From positions 6,328,935-6,392,934 of the forward strand of contig VZSR01003807.1 of the NCBI GenBank assembly GCA_013398615.1: a DNA stretch of 64,000 nt. Direction: 5' to 3'. This document shows, piece after piece, positions 48,831-62,700 of the stretch. This DNA is from Brachypodius melanocephalos (taxonomy: Eukaryota > Chordata > Aves > Passeriformes > Pycnonotidae). The position numbers were made by a program, and so were the translations under genes. Numbering within the stretch: position 1 is the stretch's first letter; each line of letters begins with the position of its first letter. A model generated the notes under the pieces. It had not been told where the DNA came from, ran no database searches, and saw only the letters and a list, made by a program, of their open reading frames with translations.

Positions 48831-51800
48831 CATCTGCAAGGGGGGAAAAAAAACCAACAAACCTCTAAGAAAATTAAAATTAATTAAGTGCTCCTCCCCT
48901 AGTTTATATCCAAAATGGTTGTTTCGAGGGAATTGCCAGACGCTTTCTATCAGAAATAGGAGCGCTTACTCCACTTTACACAGAGTACGTGATTTCCATC
49001 AACCCTCTGAGGTAGAGTTCTGACTAATCATCTCTCAAAAATGCCTCCAGGCAAACAGGGCCCGGAATGCTGGTGAATCCCTCTTCCCCTCGCAGCTCCA
49101 CCAACACTCCGGCCCAGTCCAGGACAGGCGTCCTTAATTTTAGTGAAGTATCCAAATAGGCCTTTGTATTTCTGTAATTTGAAAGTTTCAGCTTCAGTGA
49201 AAGGACAACTTTCTCATTATATTGTCAAATCATCCAAAAAATCAGTTGTGTTTTGGGGTTGTGCTACCTTACACTTATCTACTCCTTATCCTTCCTATAT
49301 TTGCTTTATTCCTGCATCTCTTGAATCCTCCTCCTTCCTGCCTGCAGTGAGCAGGTGCTGCCCATGTTGTTTATGAATAGTTCATCTTGTGTCATCTTAC
49401 TCTGAAAAACACAGTCAGATACAGAAATAATTTTAAAATAGTCTTTATCATCTATATCAGAGGGAAACCGCCTAAAACCCTGCAAGCTAGAATGGGACCT
49501 GGCAAGGAATGGGATGTGCTGAAGCTTTCAGCTTTCCCCATATGGTGGGACTGGGCTGGAATCAACAGAAAGGTTTTCTCCACCACCTTAACTCCCAGAG
49601 GCACCGGTGATTTCCAGCACGTGCCAGTGTGTGAAAGGTATTACAAAATGGCCAGGCCATAATAATCTCAAACATTAAAACTGTCCATTTCAGTGCTGTG
49701 ACAAGAGAAAGCTGCACTTTCTTTGCAAGACCTCAACTGTTAGCCTGGGCAATTGACAATTGCAACAGTGAATGACATAAACTAATAAAAAATCTAGCAT
49801 GCTGTAGGCAGGAACTAAATTACTCATGACAATTTAGGCTGTGTTCTGTTACCAGAAATTAAGTCAACCTTCAAGCAATTGAAACAATGGGTATTTGCAG
49901 AAATGATTGGAAATGCATTTTCCAAATGAAAGCATTAACAAGTGGAAAAAATCCCTCTCAACTACATTTAGCTAAACCTGTCAGAATCCCAAGGGAAGCA
50001 GCTGCAAGGACTGACTGCTTGGAATAGGCAGGGAGAGAAAGAATACCAAGGAGTCTAATAGTGAGTTGTTATCCTGTGAGGGGAAAAAATAGAAAAAAAG
50101 GGGAAGAGAAAGACAGCTTTTTTTTCCCCTCACAAAATGTGGAAATATAAGTATGTGTGAGTGTATATGTATATACATCTCAGTAGAATCAGTTGTTTTC
50201 ATAAGCTGCAACAGAGAAGTCTGCAGTTCTTTTGTACATCAGTAGCATGGAGCATGAAAGGCATCTATCCAAACCTTATTACTGAGCCTATCTTCTGTCA
50301 AGCTTATACAGGGTTGAGAGTCACTGAAATTTGTTTGTTTGTTGTCAACAAAATAGCATTTCCCCAAACTGGGACAGAAATTATTACAGTCCATTAAAAA
50401 AATGGGTGATGGGGCACCTAGGAAGAAGATGCAGTGGGGATATCAGGTCACAGCTGTTCTGTTCTAAGTGTCCAGGTACATTAATCAAATCTGCCTCTTT
50501 TGTGACCTGTGCTGTAGACAATTCATAGCCTGCCTGGTCACCCTGCTCTTCAACTCTTCCAGCACAACTGTTGCAAACTGTTTCAAACTTGTTAAGCCAC
50601 TCCTGACCTTTCAGACAGATAGGATAATATACTTACATGAATATGCTTTGTGCACAAGAACCTCAGTTTATTTTGCTAAGTTTAACACCAAGTTACATAT
50701 TTGACCCTTTTGCCTACAGTTGCTAAAGCAGGGATTTACCACAGGAAAGTGAGACCACTTCTCACTGTGCTATCAGCAGAATTTACTGCAATGCTTAAGC
50801 ACTGGGATCATGTGAGTGAGCTGTGCTGTCCCTCCCCCCTTCTCCAGTCTCCCCACACCACATCTATGTCCAAGCCCATTGCTAAGGTAGCTCTTTTCTC
50901 CTCCTATAGCAGCTAATTTTGAATCAGTTTTTAGCACTTTTCCAAAATCAAAGAACAATAATTTAGGAAATTAGGTTTTTGTAGTGAGATTCAGAAATTA
51001 ACTGTTTTCCTCTGTGTCTGAAACAAGAATTAGGAAGATCTATCTAATAGTACATTCTGTGTGTAACTCTTACTGTGGTGCAAATCCAAGCTCAGTTACC
51101 AGTGAGGCACAGGCCTTGCTATTTTCCCCTGAAGATTTTAGAGATTACCCACCCTTTTTGCCATAGAAGGTATGAGTTCATGTTTTCTAAGCCTTCATCA
51201 GACCGTTCATATTTTTCCCTGCTAGAAAATGAAATTTTGAATAGGTTTGGGGAATTATTCTGAACGTATTGTACAGAAAAGCTATTTCTACAAAGTACAG
51301 TCAATTTCATCAGCTTGCTGCTGACCACACTGATGCTGAACTTTCCTTAGAATGCTCTTTAGAAAAGCTAAGAGGAGTCCAGTTAAAATCCACAAGAACC
51401 GGTATAATTATTTCTGAAATTGAGTTTAAAAGCCATCTTCCACAGCAGAGGAAGGTAGCATTGGCAGATTTAAACACACCTTTCCACTGAACATTCAACT
51501 GGTAATTTATTTTTTGTTCTTCTAGATTGGAGGTCTGTCAGTCACCCTATGGGAAGGGTGGCAAAAACAGAAGTAGCATTCATTGGCCAATGACAGTCCT
51601 TGCAAGTTCCCAGCCTGAGGTTGCGACCACAGCTTCTCCAACAAAAACAAATAGAATTTGAATTAATAACATGACAAGGAAATACAGAAATTCACCTTAT
51701 TTCACAAAAAATTTCAGGCACTGTACTTCTCCAATTCCACGTAGAAGTTACCAGCTGCGTGCAGTTACGAAAAGCTGTTGTGCCCTGATGTTTTCCTTTG

Positions 51801-54800
51801 CAATCTGCAGAACACAAACAGCTCCAGTTATTACTGTTGACACTTCCTTCTTTTCCAGGTTGCTGCTGTCTTTTCTTCAAGATAGCACCAGCCTTTTCAC
51901 TTCCTAACAGCTCATCCATTTGGGAGTGGAGCGCAAACATGACATTTGTGATAAGGATGTGATTAAGAGGTGCCTTAGAGGTTCATGAGTTCTAGCAGCT
52001 TCACAAGATTTGGATAAGGCCTTTGCTGAAGGAATATCCATTGAGATTTTGAGCACAGCCAGCCTACCCAGGCTTTTCAGTTGTAAAAGCATAGGGACCT
52101 GTGTTACAGGGGAGCATTATCGTAGTTTATGTATTAAAATGACATACAGAAACAGCATGTTTTGAGACTTGGTAAGACTTATTTTTAATGCATTAAAAAA
52201 CCCCATAATTGTCTGTATTGATCATGAGCATCTTAGGAGAATGTTTACACTTGAAGGAAAGTATCATTGTCTACCTAAAGCAATTCTGAAGGGGTTTTTT
52301 TCAATAATTGTTTTAAAACTGGGAAAGACAGTCATATAAAATCAATCTTTTGAGTAAGTAGGGAAAAGTGTATCCTTGACACATCTTTCAGTGCTCTGAA
52401 TAAGAGAATTAAGGATGTGTGAATAAAACTCATATGTTCATATGACATACAGTTGAGTCAATATCTACCAGGGAGACAAATTTAGTATTACTTAATGCTA
52501 TCATAGGCCTTTTCTATTAAACTATTTTATAATAATTCAATGGCAAAATATAAAAAGCCAAGACCATTTGAGGCTTCAAAATACTTCAGGAGAAATATAG
52601 ATTATGTTTCTTCCCAAATCCACTGTTTCCTATGCTTTGTGGGAAATGGAGTAGAAAGTAATGATAAAAATTTATGTCCACTTTTCTTAAGATTTATGTA
52701 ATACTGGTATATAGTTCCTACAAGTCTATAGGGTCTTGATCAGCAAGACACCTTTAGTCTCTTGCTAAAGTCCATCTTCATTCAAATACCTTTCAATCAC
52801 TTCCTTAAACTTTGTGCTGTGTTGAAACCTGAGACAAAGAATGGGTTTAAGTGTTTCTGGACAGGTATAACTTGCTGAGTTGAGACAGGAAACCTACCTT
52901 GGAGTCCAAACAAATGACTTGCCTGTTCCAGATACAAATCAGGCATGAATGTTTTCATAGTAAAAACCCTTGCAGAATGTCTTACAGCTCTTTCTTTCTC
53001 TAGCTACTGATTTTAACCTCTTCTGTCTCAGTGACTTCAGCCAAATCTCTTCCCTTTACACATTTTGTAAATGTGAGAAGTGAGAGTGCAAACTGCAAGA
53101 TATTTAATCTTATTATATATGTTAACACACAAGCTGCAATAATTATATTGTGTTTCAATTTACCTAAATGTGCAGGAGGCTGTTTGTAGGTGGCTAGTAT
53201 ATTTTAAAAAATAACCCAAAGTACTCTCTAAACCTAAATGTTTCATGGTATTAGATTTCTCCATCTTCTTCTGGCCTTCTGCCCCACTGCTGTAATGACC
53301 TAACTTATCACCCAATAATAAAACTCTCTGAACAAATCCTGTGCCTGCTATTAAGGAAAATTAAAGCTTAGTACAAATTCTCTGCATTCTTTCTTCTCTT
53401 CAGCTGCAGTACTTGACAGCTTGCATGGTACAAATGAAACACACAAAGCCTTTAAGCCATCCCACATTAAAAAAAAAAAAAAAAAAAAAAAGGCAACTGA
53501 GAGCTTTCTACTGCTGATAGGTATTAGACAAAGTCAATCTTGAAGAAGGAGGTACTGGATCCCCCTTTTGAGTGGAAAACTCCCTGGTGTAACTAATCAA
53601 TCATGTGAGTTTATATACGCACTGTACCAGTTTGTTTCCTTCTGGGTCTCATGCAAGCCCTTGTAAGGAGAAGGGAGCTCATTCCAGGTCCACTGTGTCC
53701 TAGGTCTGTCTGAGATTGCCAGCAGAAGTGAAAATTGTGGGAATACATTTCTCTATTTAACCAGTTGTCCTCTAGCTACTGCATCAGAATCCTCAAGTTC
53801 CTGTTCTACTTGTGTGACTTTCGAGTTCCAAATTGAGCTGTGTTTCAGTCATAATCTCCTGTGGTTTCACTCTTTCTGTGAGAAAAGATCACTTATGCGC
53901 ACCCACACAAGGGTTAAAAATATTTCAGTATCACAGAACAAAATATTAAGAAATACTAAACTTCCAAATCATCAGCTCACTAGCATGAAAGAAGGTAATC
54001 TCTTTGCCAAGGTAAAATTCTTGATACAACTAGGAAAACCAATACAGAATAGTTTGTGAAAACAATCAGCTACCACTGCAGCTGTTTTCAGCTACTACAT
54101 TGTCACATAGAGGAAGAAGAGGAAATTGTGGGAAGTTTGTTAGGAGATGCATGACATACATATTTAAAGGAATGCATTCATGTAAAAAAATTTTAGTGTT
54201 CACTTGTTGGCACTTTTTTCATCTCAAGATCTTCTGATAAATAACAAAATACCTTAAAACTCCACAAAACTCTGTTCTTCCTTCAGGAGGGCATCCATTC
54301 TGCAAAACACACAAAGCCCTCTAGATCATAGCACAGAAACTATAACCCCAGGTAAGCCAAACACAAATTTGTACTTAGATTTAGGCATAGGAAAGTTTTG
54401 TTGGCTTTATGCAACTCACTTAAAATTAAGCATATGTTTTAACACTTTACTGGATTAGGGCCTATGTCAGCAAAATAAATTTCTTGGGAAGAAGTAATAA
54501 AAATGTAGCTTGCAGTGAGGGACAGCAGAGCCATTCACGGTTACAGAAGCTTTAAAACACTAGCTGGTATTTATATATTTAGAAAAGAAATCAGGCGCGA
54601 AACAAAACATTTTAGATAGCAAACTAATTCGTCTGCTACAGAAACACTTTAAAAAAAAAATTTCACTTGAAGAAAAACTTTTTTTGCATCCTTGCACCCC
54701 CAAAAGCACATTGATTTACATATCAAGGAAAAACATTTTTTTGCAAGCACAAGTTTCAAAAGCAATTTTCCCACTGTTTAATAGCCTGGCTGTTCCAGAT

Positions 54801-55224
54801 ATACCATTGCATTCCCTGGAGAAGAGGACAGACAGGAGGCCAAGAGATTTAAACACAGTTTCATTACACACATGCACCTGAATTTGCTCATTCAAGTTCA
54901 CATAATTGCATGTACACTATAAATGTCAGCTAACAAATTCTCTTGTATGCATTGTGCACTGATGTGTATTTATTTTTAATGCTAAGAACCTCTCTGAATA
55001 TTTGCTGTTGTAGGTCTATCCTTTAAAGAGAACTGACATCATTCCCCAAAACCAGAAGGAATACAATTCTACCAGACTGTGCCCGTGTTAATTTTAATTT
55101 TTCCAGCAAAACCTTTCTGTTGCTAACAACAGTGGGGCAAAGTATGAATTCTAGTGTAGCTATGGCTCCTTTGGCATTTAAAGCACAGGGCTATCTGTCA
55201 TCATTCGGAGCTGCTGTATCTTGT
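48831..55224. other. Upstream flank of TAB2, no gene recognised
   Basis: CpG content drops off just after the island; a GC-rich shore reaches to about 49,130. The rest is AT-rich with simple tracts: a TG/TA stretch near 50,150-50,177 and A23 at 53,469-53,491. No exon or transposon was recognised. In other vertebrates the neighbour upstream of TAB2 is UST, so its 3' end is expected farther right, but I see no trace of it here. Confidence 0.55.
53469..53491. repeat. A23 homopolymer
   Basis: Twenty-three consecutive A. No retrocopy is recognisable on its left, so it is listed as a simple repeat. Confidence 0.85.
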
Positions 55225-55907
55225 GTGAAGGGCCACACACCCTTCAGGAAACACAGACCAGGGAGGGGCAGTGCTGGAGTTGCCCTCTATGGGACAAGGG
55301 AACAGTTGGATTGAATTGAGCTCTGTCTTGGATGGATGATGAGCAAGTCAAGAATTTATAGGCTGGGTTTAGAGAGCAGACTGGTAAGGGTGACACTGTG
55401 GGTGTTTGCCGCAGGCTATCTGATCACAGGGAGGAAGTAGATGAGGCCATTTACAGACAGCTGGAAGCAGCCACAAAGTCACAGGCATTGGTTCTTGTGG
55501 GGGACTTCAGCCACCCTGACATCTGCTGGAGGAACAACATGGCAAAACACAAACAGTCCAGTAGGTTTCTGGAAAGTGTTGGCCACAACTTCCTGACACA
55601 GGTGGTGGAGGAAAAAACGAGTAATGGTGAGCTGTTCGACCATGCACTAACAAACAGGGAAGGCTTTGTTGCAGACGTGAGGGTTGGGGGCCTGGCTACA
55701 GGAGCCATGAGATTCAGTATCTTACATGGAGGAGGAAGGGCAGCAAGTAAGAATGCAATTGTGCACTTCAGGAGAGCTAACTTCCAGTGACCTTGGAAGA
55801 ATCCTCTGGGAACTGGCCATGCAGGGAAGATGGTTCCAAGAGAGCTAGTCAGTATTCAAGCACTACTTCCTCCAAGCTCAAGAACAGTGTATCCCTAAGA
55901 GCAAGAG
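55225..55907 (+). mobile_element. CR1 LINE fragment, ORF2 endonuclease region (inactive)
   Basis: Plus-strand frames give TPFRKHRPGR and GVALYGTREQLD, then after a frameshift EEVDEAIYRQLEAATKSQAL, VLVGDFSHPDICWRNN, SSRFLESVGHNFLTQVVEE and FRRANF, in the order of the CR1 AP-type endonuclease and its linker. After a stop, QAQEQCIPKSK continues the family pattern. The family's catalytic GDFN is GDFS here and the SDH motif near the domain end is absent (GLATGAMRFS), so with the frameshift and stops it is dead. Confidence 0.93.
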
Positions 55908-56316
55908 TCATAGACTCATACAGCTTGAAAAAAATCTCTTGGATCATTGAATCCAACTGTAAACTATCACTTGCAAGTCTAGCATTAAACCTTGTCCATA
56001 GGCACCAGATCTACACATTTTTTGAACTTCAAGGAACAGTGATTCTATCACTTCCATGGGCAGTCTGTTCAAACCCTCGACCACCCTTCCACCAAAGAAA
56101 TCTTTCCTAATATTCAATTTAAACCTCCACTGGTGCAACTTGAAGCCATTTCCTCTTATCCTATCTCTTGTTAGCTGGGAGAAGAGATCAACTCCCACCT
56201 GTCTACAGCCCCATTCAAGATAGTTGTAAAGTGTGACAAACCTCCATTTTTCCAGGCTAAACAACCCCAGCTCCTTCAGCATCTCCTCATAGGACTTGTG
56301 CTCCAGATCCTTCACC
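55908..56316 (-). mobile_element. CR1 LINE fragment in opposite orientation (ORF2 C-terminus and 3'UTR)
   Basis: The minus strand has an open frame with LEHKSYEEMLKELGLFSLEK, LYNYLEWGCRQVGVDLFSQL, TRDRIRGNGFKLHQWRF and LNIRKDFF..LNRLPMEVIES, the CR1 ORF2 C-terminus. The plus strand begins AGTCATAGACTCATACAGCT, the antisense of a CR1 3' end, exactly where the endonuclease fragment stops. It lies between two plus-strand CR1 pieces. Confidence 0.93.
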
Positions 56317-56577
56317 AGTTTCGTTTGCAGAAATTGGTGCTTGGGAAGTTTCACCTGAACGTGAGGAAGAAATTCTATACTATGCAGGTGACTGACTGCT
56401 GGAACAGGTTGCCTAGAGAGGTTGTGAAATCTCCCTCCTGGTGGTATTCAAGAAGTGTCTGGACACAATCTTGTGCTGTGTGCTGTAGGACGACTCTGCT
56501 TGAGAAGAGACCTTGGACCAGATGACCCCCTGTGACCCCTTCCAACCTGACCCACTCTGTGATTTTGTGATTCTGTA
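56317..56577 (+). mobile_element. CR1 LINE 3' end with terminal repeats
   Basis: Plus strand CTGAACGTGAGGAAGAAATT, CTGGAACAGGTTGCCTAGAG, AGGTTGTGAAATCTCCCTCC, CCTTCCAACCTGACCCACTC and a terminal GTGATTTTGTGATTCTGT, the short 8-base repeats that end avian CR1 elements. It encodes the same ORF2 C-terminal stretch (LNVRKKF..WNRLPREVVKSP) as the neighbouring minus-strand copy, but with frameshifts. Confidence 0.93.
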
Positions 56578-59500
56578 TATTGAGGCACCAGTGGTCACAC
56601 CAGGACTCTGCATTAAGACTTTGGCACTTCCCAGCAGCAGTGGAGCTGCACCAGCAACCCTCTCACTAATACCCTCTCACAGAAAATGTGTTAGACTTCC
56701 ACAGTGTCATCTACTCCTTTAGAATTGCTTCACACCTGAATCACCAGGCAATGCATGTGCATTGTATGTTCTGCCTTTTCAAAGGAAAAACACTTCATTC
56801 AGAGGACATCATAATTTGTTTTCAAATTAGGTCTTTTACTGATCTTTAGTAGCTCTGTCTTTGTAGCTAGTCTTCCAGAGGTACAAGGTTGATGAGTGCA
56901 GGTGTTTGTGCTCACTCTGCATTGCCAGCTACAGCCCCAGAGCCCACTGAACAGTTTCAGATAGACATGTTTTTAGTTTTGAACTTTTTCAGAAAATAAG
57001 TGTCTTGGCTGACAGTAGTGTCCTTACAAAAGGGAAGAATGAAGATGGATCTTATCTTACCTTTATGACACATGAGGGAATCCACTGGAAACACCAGCCT
57101 TGAGACACATGAAATGCAGGTTTCATTACTACACTGTTAATAAATTCCTGATTTGACTGGATTTTACATCTCAGGATCCACAATCCTCTTTTCATATCTT
57201 ATTCACAAGGTGAACTGCTCAGTGAAGACCTGGTCATGGTCCCAATGCCCTACAGAACAAACAAACATTGTGCAGTAAATTTATTGACTGCATGAAACTT
57301 ATGAGATCAGAGGTGGTAAGAAAATTGGCTCCAAAGGAATGTTTTCACCAGTAATCCTTACAGACAGTTATGGGACTCTAATTAGTAGGGGTCGTCTAAA
57401 AACAAAAAAATAAAAACCCCATTCTTCCTACCACTTACGTCAGATACTGCCTTTTCTTCAAAATTCACCTCTTCACCAACTCATCTGAGGTCCTGTGTTG
57501 ATTTCTGCAGTGTTGTATACAGATACCATTAATCAGGTTAAAGTTTTTAATGATTTTTAAAATTGCACACTTCTAGTAAACCCCAGTGCCACATGTTCAG
57601 CTGGATGTAAGCACTGTGCAATCCATAATGTCATGGAGAAAAATGACACACGTGAGTCACGTCTCAATACTGCTGTATGACTGTCATCTGCTACTGATGG
57701 GCAGGAGACCGGAATATAAATTGGAATTGTGCAGGTTTTGTGTTGAGACAGGACTGCAAAGATGACTTTGCACTCAGCTGCACATTGACTGAGAGAGTGG
57801 GAGAAAAGAGAGTTTCATTTATTAGCAACAGCAACGATGCTTAGCTGGGGCTAAGTCAAGCTGGGCAGCCAAGCTAAGACATGCTGACCTGCAAAAGAAA
57901 CCAGCTGCAGGGAGCAGACTAAGGTACATGGCCAGAATGATGGTTCAGGTTCACCAACAGTTAACTCAGTGTTGTGTGTTTAAAAGAGCTGTAGTAATGG
58001 AACCCATAAAAACTCCCACCAGTTGAGATCTCAGTTTGGGAGCTTCTTAAAGCATTACATATTTTAAAGTTTAATCATCAGCCCTTCTCCAAGCAAAACT
58101 CCTACTCATTTCAGTTAATCTTTGTCAGAATCAGTCCCAGTAGTAGGCAGTGCTCCGCAGTAAAGCAAAAATAAGTTTCTAATCACAGAAATTAAGTTCT
58201 GAAATAGTCTTCCAACAGTAATGGTGAGTGAAAACCAGTTTAAAAATGTAATAAAATATAATAAATGTGTTATTCCTGCATCATAGAACTATGTGCAATG
58301 AACCATAGAGGTCTTATCTGGTTCAATTTCCTAACTACCAAAATCCAATACCTAGCAGTAATCTGAAATTTGTACCGGCATTGAACTGTTACTGATTAAA
58401 ATGATTGTCACTAAATAATTACTTATGAGACCATCATCCTCAGAAAAAAAAAAGAAAAAAGAAAAACAGAAGATTTAAACCACTGTTAGTAACTTTTCTA
58501 ATTAGTCATTTTTCAGCTTGTTTATAAATACTTGATGCCCAACATCATAAACAGACTTTAACTTAGAAGGTGTCAGTTTAATTTTTAGGAATAGTATTTC
58601 TATCCAGAAATCTTAGTACAGTACTATGCACAAATTTTTGTTTCTAATAAGGAAGGACTACAAAGGCAATGCATGTATTAAATTGCCAAAGAACACGTGC
58701 ACTTTTGAGGCAATAAATATTCAAGGAATTAGTGTGTTTCAAGTATGATTAGTACTCATTGAAACTTTGGGATTTTAAAAATTAGTAGTTTTATATCTAA
58801 ACTAGCTTTTATGCATCAGCTTTTATTAGGAGAAAAGAAACTCCAAATTAAAATACATTACTCAGAAAATAAAGTAGGTTTTAGTTATTATTTTGATTAT
58901 GATTATCCTAACCCCGAAAAAAAACCCCAGAGAAAGATCACAACAAAATAAAAACAGGTGTGGAAAACAGTTAAGAGATGGTGCTACAATGCTGCAGCTG
59001 AGACTCGTAAGGTACCTGTATAAAGAAAAAATAACACTTGTGTGCACAAGAGGTGAATTTTAGAATATGTAAGTAAAGATGTCCTAAATAATTGGATTTC
59101 TTTTGGTTGTTCACCTGTGATAAAACATTAATTTAATTTATCCAACTTTTAGTTTAAGAATGTATAAGTCATTAAATTTGAGTTGTGATTTCACCTAATC
59201 TACAGCCTTTCTCATAACTGCAGCATAAGTAAATCTGTAGTTTGCAGTTTAGATAATTCAGCTTCCAAAAAAATCACACAGACCACATGGCCTTGGAACT
59301 AGGCAAGTTAATTACAAGTGCTCCCTATTTCTCTGAGGTATGATAAATTATAAAAAAAAATGTATATATGTATAGTCACTCTGAAGCAATGTAGTGATGA
59401 AAAAAACAATACCTGGTATAATTTCAGAGTTGAATCCAATAGAAGTGTTGTAAAAGGGAGGAGAAAAAATTGTAGCACAGTGTGTAATTTTTTGCTGAAA

Positions 59501-62419
59501 TGAAAGAACATGCAATCATCAATGATGCAATAAAGTAATAGTTAAAATACCATGCATTGCAATAACGGAGTTGGCTTGCAGATAGTACACCTACATTTCC
59601 TGTAAGGTGTTTTGTATTGCAGTTCTCTCTCTCTCATATCAAGAACAGTGCCTTTTATTCATATGGATTTGTAACAATTCCTAGAGAAACAGTAAAAAGT
59701 GGATAGTTTTGAAACTGCAATAATATGATAAAATTTTTAAGAAAAAAGTGTGTGTATCCCATTGGAAAGTACTTTTAGCAGTATTGTGGTGGTGCAACTT
59801 CTAGGCTCTGGAATTAGGCTGAAAATAGCTATTGAAATATAGTAGAGTTGCAGTATCCATATCAGTTTACATCTTCTTCAGATAATCCAGTGCCCTGCCT
59901 CTAAATATGCAGGTCAGATAATCATTGTGTTCAAATGTAGTCTTAAAACATTTTGCTGAGCAGAGCTCCAGTGTCACTGTAATGTAGCTAGCAGAGATCC
60001 TTTCTGTTCTGGTTACCTCGCTAAATATTAAGTTCATAAAACTTTTAAGCTTTGTACTTAGAGAGAAATATCAGTAGTTAAAAAACCCACCTTGTTTAAA
60101 AAAACAGTTATGCATATTAAGAGGCCTCATTACTGTATGCTGTAAAGAAATATTAAACTTTACAAACTCCACAAAAGTCAGCAGTGCTGTGAGTATTAAT
60201 TCCTGGTTTAGTGCTAGGTAGGAGAGCATTTCAAATACAAATCTGAAGGCTCTTGGTCCTTACCCTTGCAGAGCTGACTAGTGTAGATTGTAGTGAGGTC
60301 TTGTGTTCATGGCTTTACTCTAGGTGTTATTGGGCAAAATTGTTCAGAGCATCATCCCAGCTGCAATGCTATGCTAGGTCACCCTGTGCAAGCAGGAACT
60401 CTTCCATCTGCCTTATAACAACCTATGCGGAAGTTGAGGCAGGAACACAAAGCTGCAGGAAGTACCAAGCAGCAGTTTGGTACAGCACAGTTACAACCAC
60501 AGCTAGCTCTGCAGCCCATCTAAAAATAGAGCCCTCATTAATCAGATAATTTTATGAGCAGAGTTCTTTCATGTCTCTACTCAACACACAGTACCTGGAC
60601 TATGGTGGCAACAGGTGCCTTAAAAATACCTCGCTTAAGAGTGATCAGCAGATACTGAAAGCATTACCATGTGTCTTTTAATCACATTGCATAATGCACA
60701 GCAGTTACTTGCATGTGATCTAAAGCAAGTACTGGGAGTTTATAACTCCTTCCCTGGCAAGGTAAAGGGGGCATCGTCATATCTTTATGGTAAAAACAGA
60801 GAATAAGAAGTAAGTGAGATGTTTCTCTTGGGTATAATGCTTGAAATACTGTTAATAGTTATTTATTGAGGACTGTAATTCCTAACACTTTAACTTTGTA
60901 GGATGATGCCTATATTTAAAGTATTTACTTATTCCTGTGGTAAGAAAAATAAGTGCCAAGCACCTAACTTGGAGACATAAGAAATGCCTTAATTAAAAAG
61001 CAAGTATGTAGGACAGCACAGCAACAAACTGATTTGTTACAAACAGATCTACCTGTAGAAAAACCTCCCCAAAACCACAAACAGCAGCAGAATTAACCTG
61101 GGCAAAGGCTGGGTCCCCCGCTCTGCTGCAAAACGGGTTCTTTGGAAGGCATGAGGAAAACCTGGTTCAAACATAAGCACACCGGGAGCATGGAGCCATT
61201 GGCTTTTTGGCATGCATACAACACAAAACAACCTGAAAACACAGAATCCTCTCACCTCAACATCAGCAAAAGCTGAGAAGTAGATCAAATGCAATGCTGC
61301 ATTATTTCAAATTATTATTTCAACAGTTCCATTATTAGAGTATTTTTTCTCTTCCATGATACTCTCAATGTAACATTTCTCTCTTCTACTAGAAAAAAAC
61401 TACAACTATTACTAAAATTCCTTTAGTTTCCAGTGTGTGGAAACCAAAAAAATATTAAATATTCTGCTCATGTTTACTGGCTTATTTCTACCAGAGTATT
61501 CTCCCTTGACTAAGTTCCAGAAATATGAGATTGAAATTTATCAACCAGCAACTATCCTTTTTATTTGTGCTTCTGTATTTCCCTTTAAAACTCAAAACCA
61601 CTGCCTTTTAATTGTGCAGATTTTTTCTTCTAATTAACAGATTCTTTAAAACATTTCTACTAAGGACCAGTTCCTGCCCATCACTTACATTAGTTTGTTT
61701 CAGTTCTTTGTTTCAAAAGTGCCTGGCTGATCCATGTTCTCATCTTCACAAAATGATCCTTTTCTAAAACAGGAAGAACTTCAGAATAAGCAATGTCATA
61801 TTAGGCTTTACAAAAAAAAAGTCAGCAAGATACAGAACAGTCAGCAACTTACAGAAAGTAATCTTGTCCTGCTCAGCACTGGCTTAAGGTAACCTTTCTA
61901 AACAGTGAGTGCAACAGAAGGAGTGCAATAGCTCGCGTAGTTCACACAATTTCACCTTTGGAGATATCTACAAAGAACTTTAAGTACAAATGTGTCAGCA
62001 ATGCTGTAGGGTATAGTTCATCCCTCAGGGAGTAAATTAAATTGCTTCTCTAAGTTCCTACCCAGGCCTATTTCTATTACATGTGATTCTGATTATACAG
62101 GAAAAATGTGTACTTAAAATGCAAATATTTGTATTAGTTTATCATAACTTTTACCCTTGTGATCATCTCCTTTATCTATGTAAAACACTACCAGGTTAGA
62201 TATAAGCAAAAAACACTCTGCAATGTAAACAGAAAAAATATTTGCATTTTTACAGAGTTCTATGGTTCACAAAACGTTACAGCTCTGTTCTCTACATCTT
62301 CCTTCAAAGTAACAGGTGAAAAAGGAACAATTCACTTCATTTTTTAATATTATTTGGTATTAGAAATTATCATCTGAGTAATTATCAGTAAGAATACTGG
62401 TCGACAAGTATTCCAGTTT
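56578..62419. other. Upstream flank of TAB2, no gene recognised
   Basis: AT-rich sequence with A-rich simple tracts (58,445-58,473) and a short CT run near 59,620. A small CR1-like scrap is listed separately. No exon, RNA gene or promoter-like island was seen. Confidence 0.55.
58279..58342 (-). mobile_element. Possible short CR1 3' end scrap
   Basis: The plus strand CATCATAGAACTATGTGCAA, ACCATAGAGGTCTTATCTGG, TTCAATTTCCTAAC resembles the antisense of a CR1 3' terminus (catagaa..aggtc..atctagttc). It is short and diverged. Confidence 0.4.
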
Positions 62420-62700
62420 ATAAAAAAGGATTGGAAAGGATCTCATGGGTCATCAAGACTATGTCTCTGTTATCAGAGTCAGCCTTGCAGCCTACTATTT
62501 ATCAATCTTCAATATGTTTGGAAAGTTCTGTCTTAAAATGCATCTTCCATTTTACTGACAGGGCAGCTCCTCTGATGGTCCAAAATTTCTAGTTTTCAAA
62601 GTTTATTTGTTTAGGGCAGTTTGTGCTACTTCATTCTTGTGCCAGCACTGACTTTTATGTTATATATCAACTTTCTGTCCACCAGAGAGGTAGACAGCAA
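62420..62700 (-). mobile_element. Possible ancient CR1-like remnant
   Basis: GGATTGGAAAGGATCTCATG followed by GGTCATCAAGACTATGTCTC on the plus strand resembles the antisense 3' end of old CR1-like elements (ttggaaaggacctc..gtcatcaagtcc). The rest of the span only loosely follows the family, so the right end is a guess. Confidence 0.4.

Noticed and set aside
48161..48860. Several long frames on both strands across the CpG island
   Set aside because: They run through the N gap and exist in many frames at once, which is the result of GC-rich composition with few stop codons.
60253..60549. 98-codon plus-strand frame right of the island
   Set aside because: No domain or coding signature recognised; length is compatible with chance.
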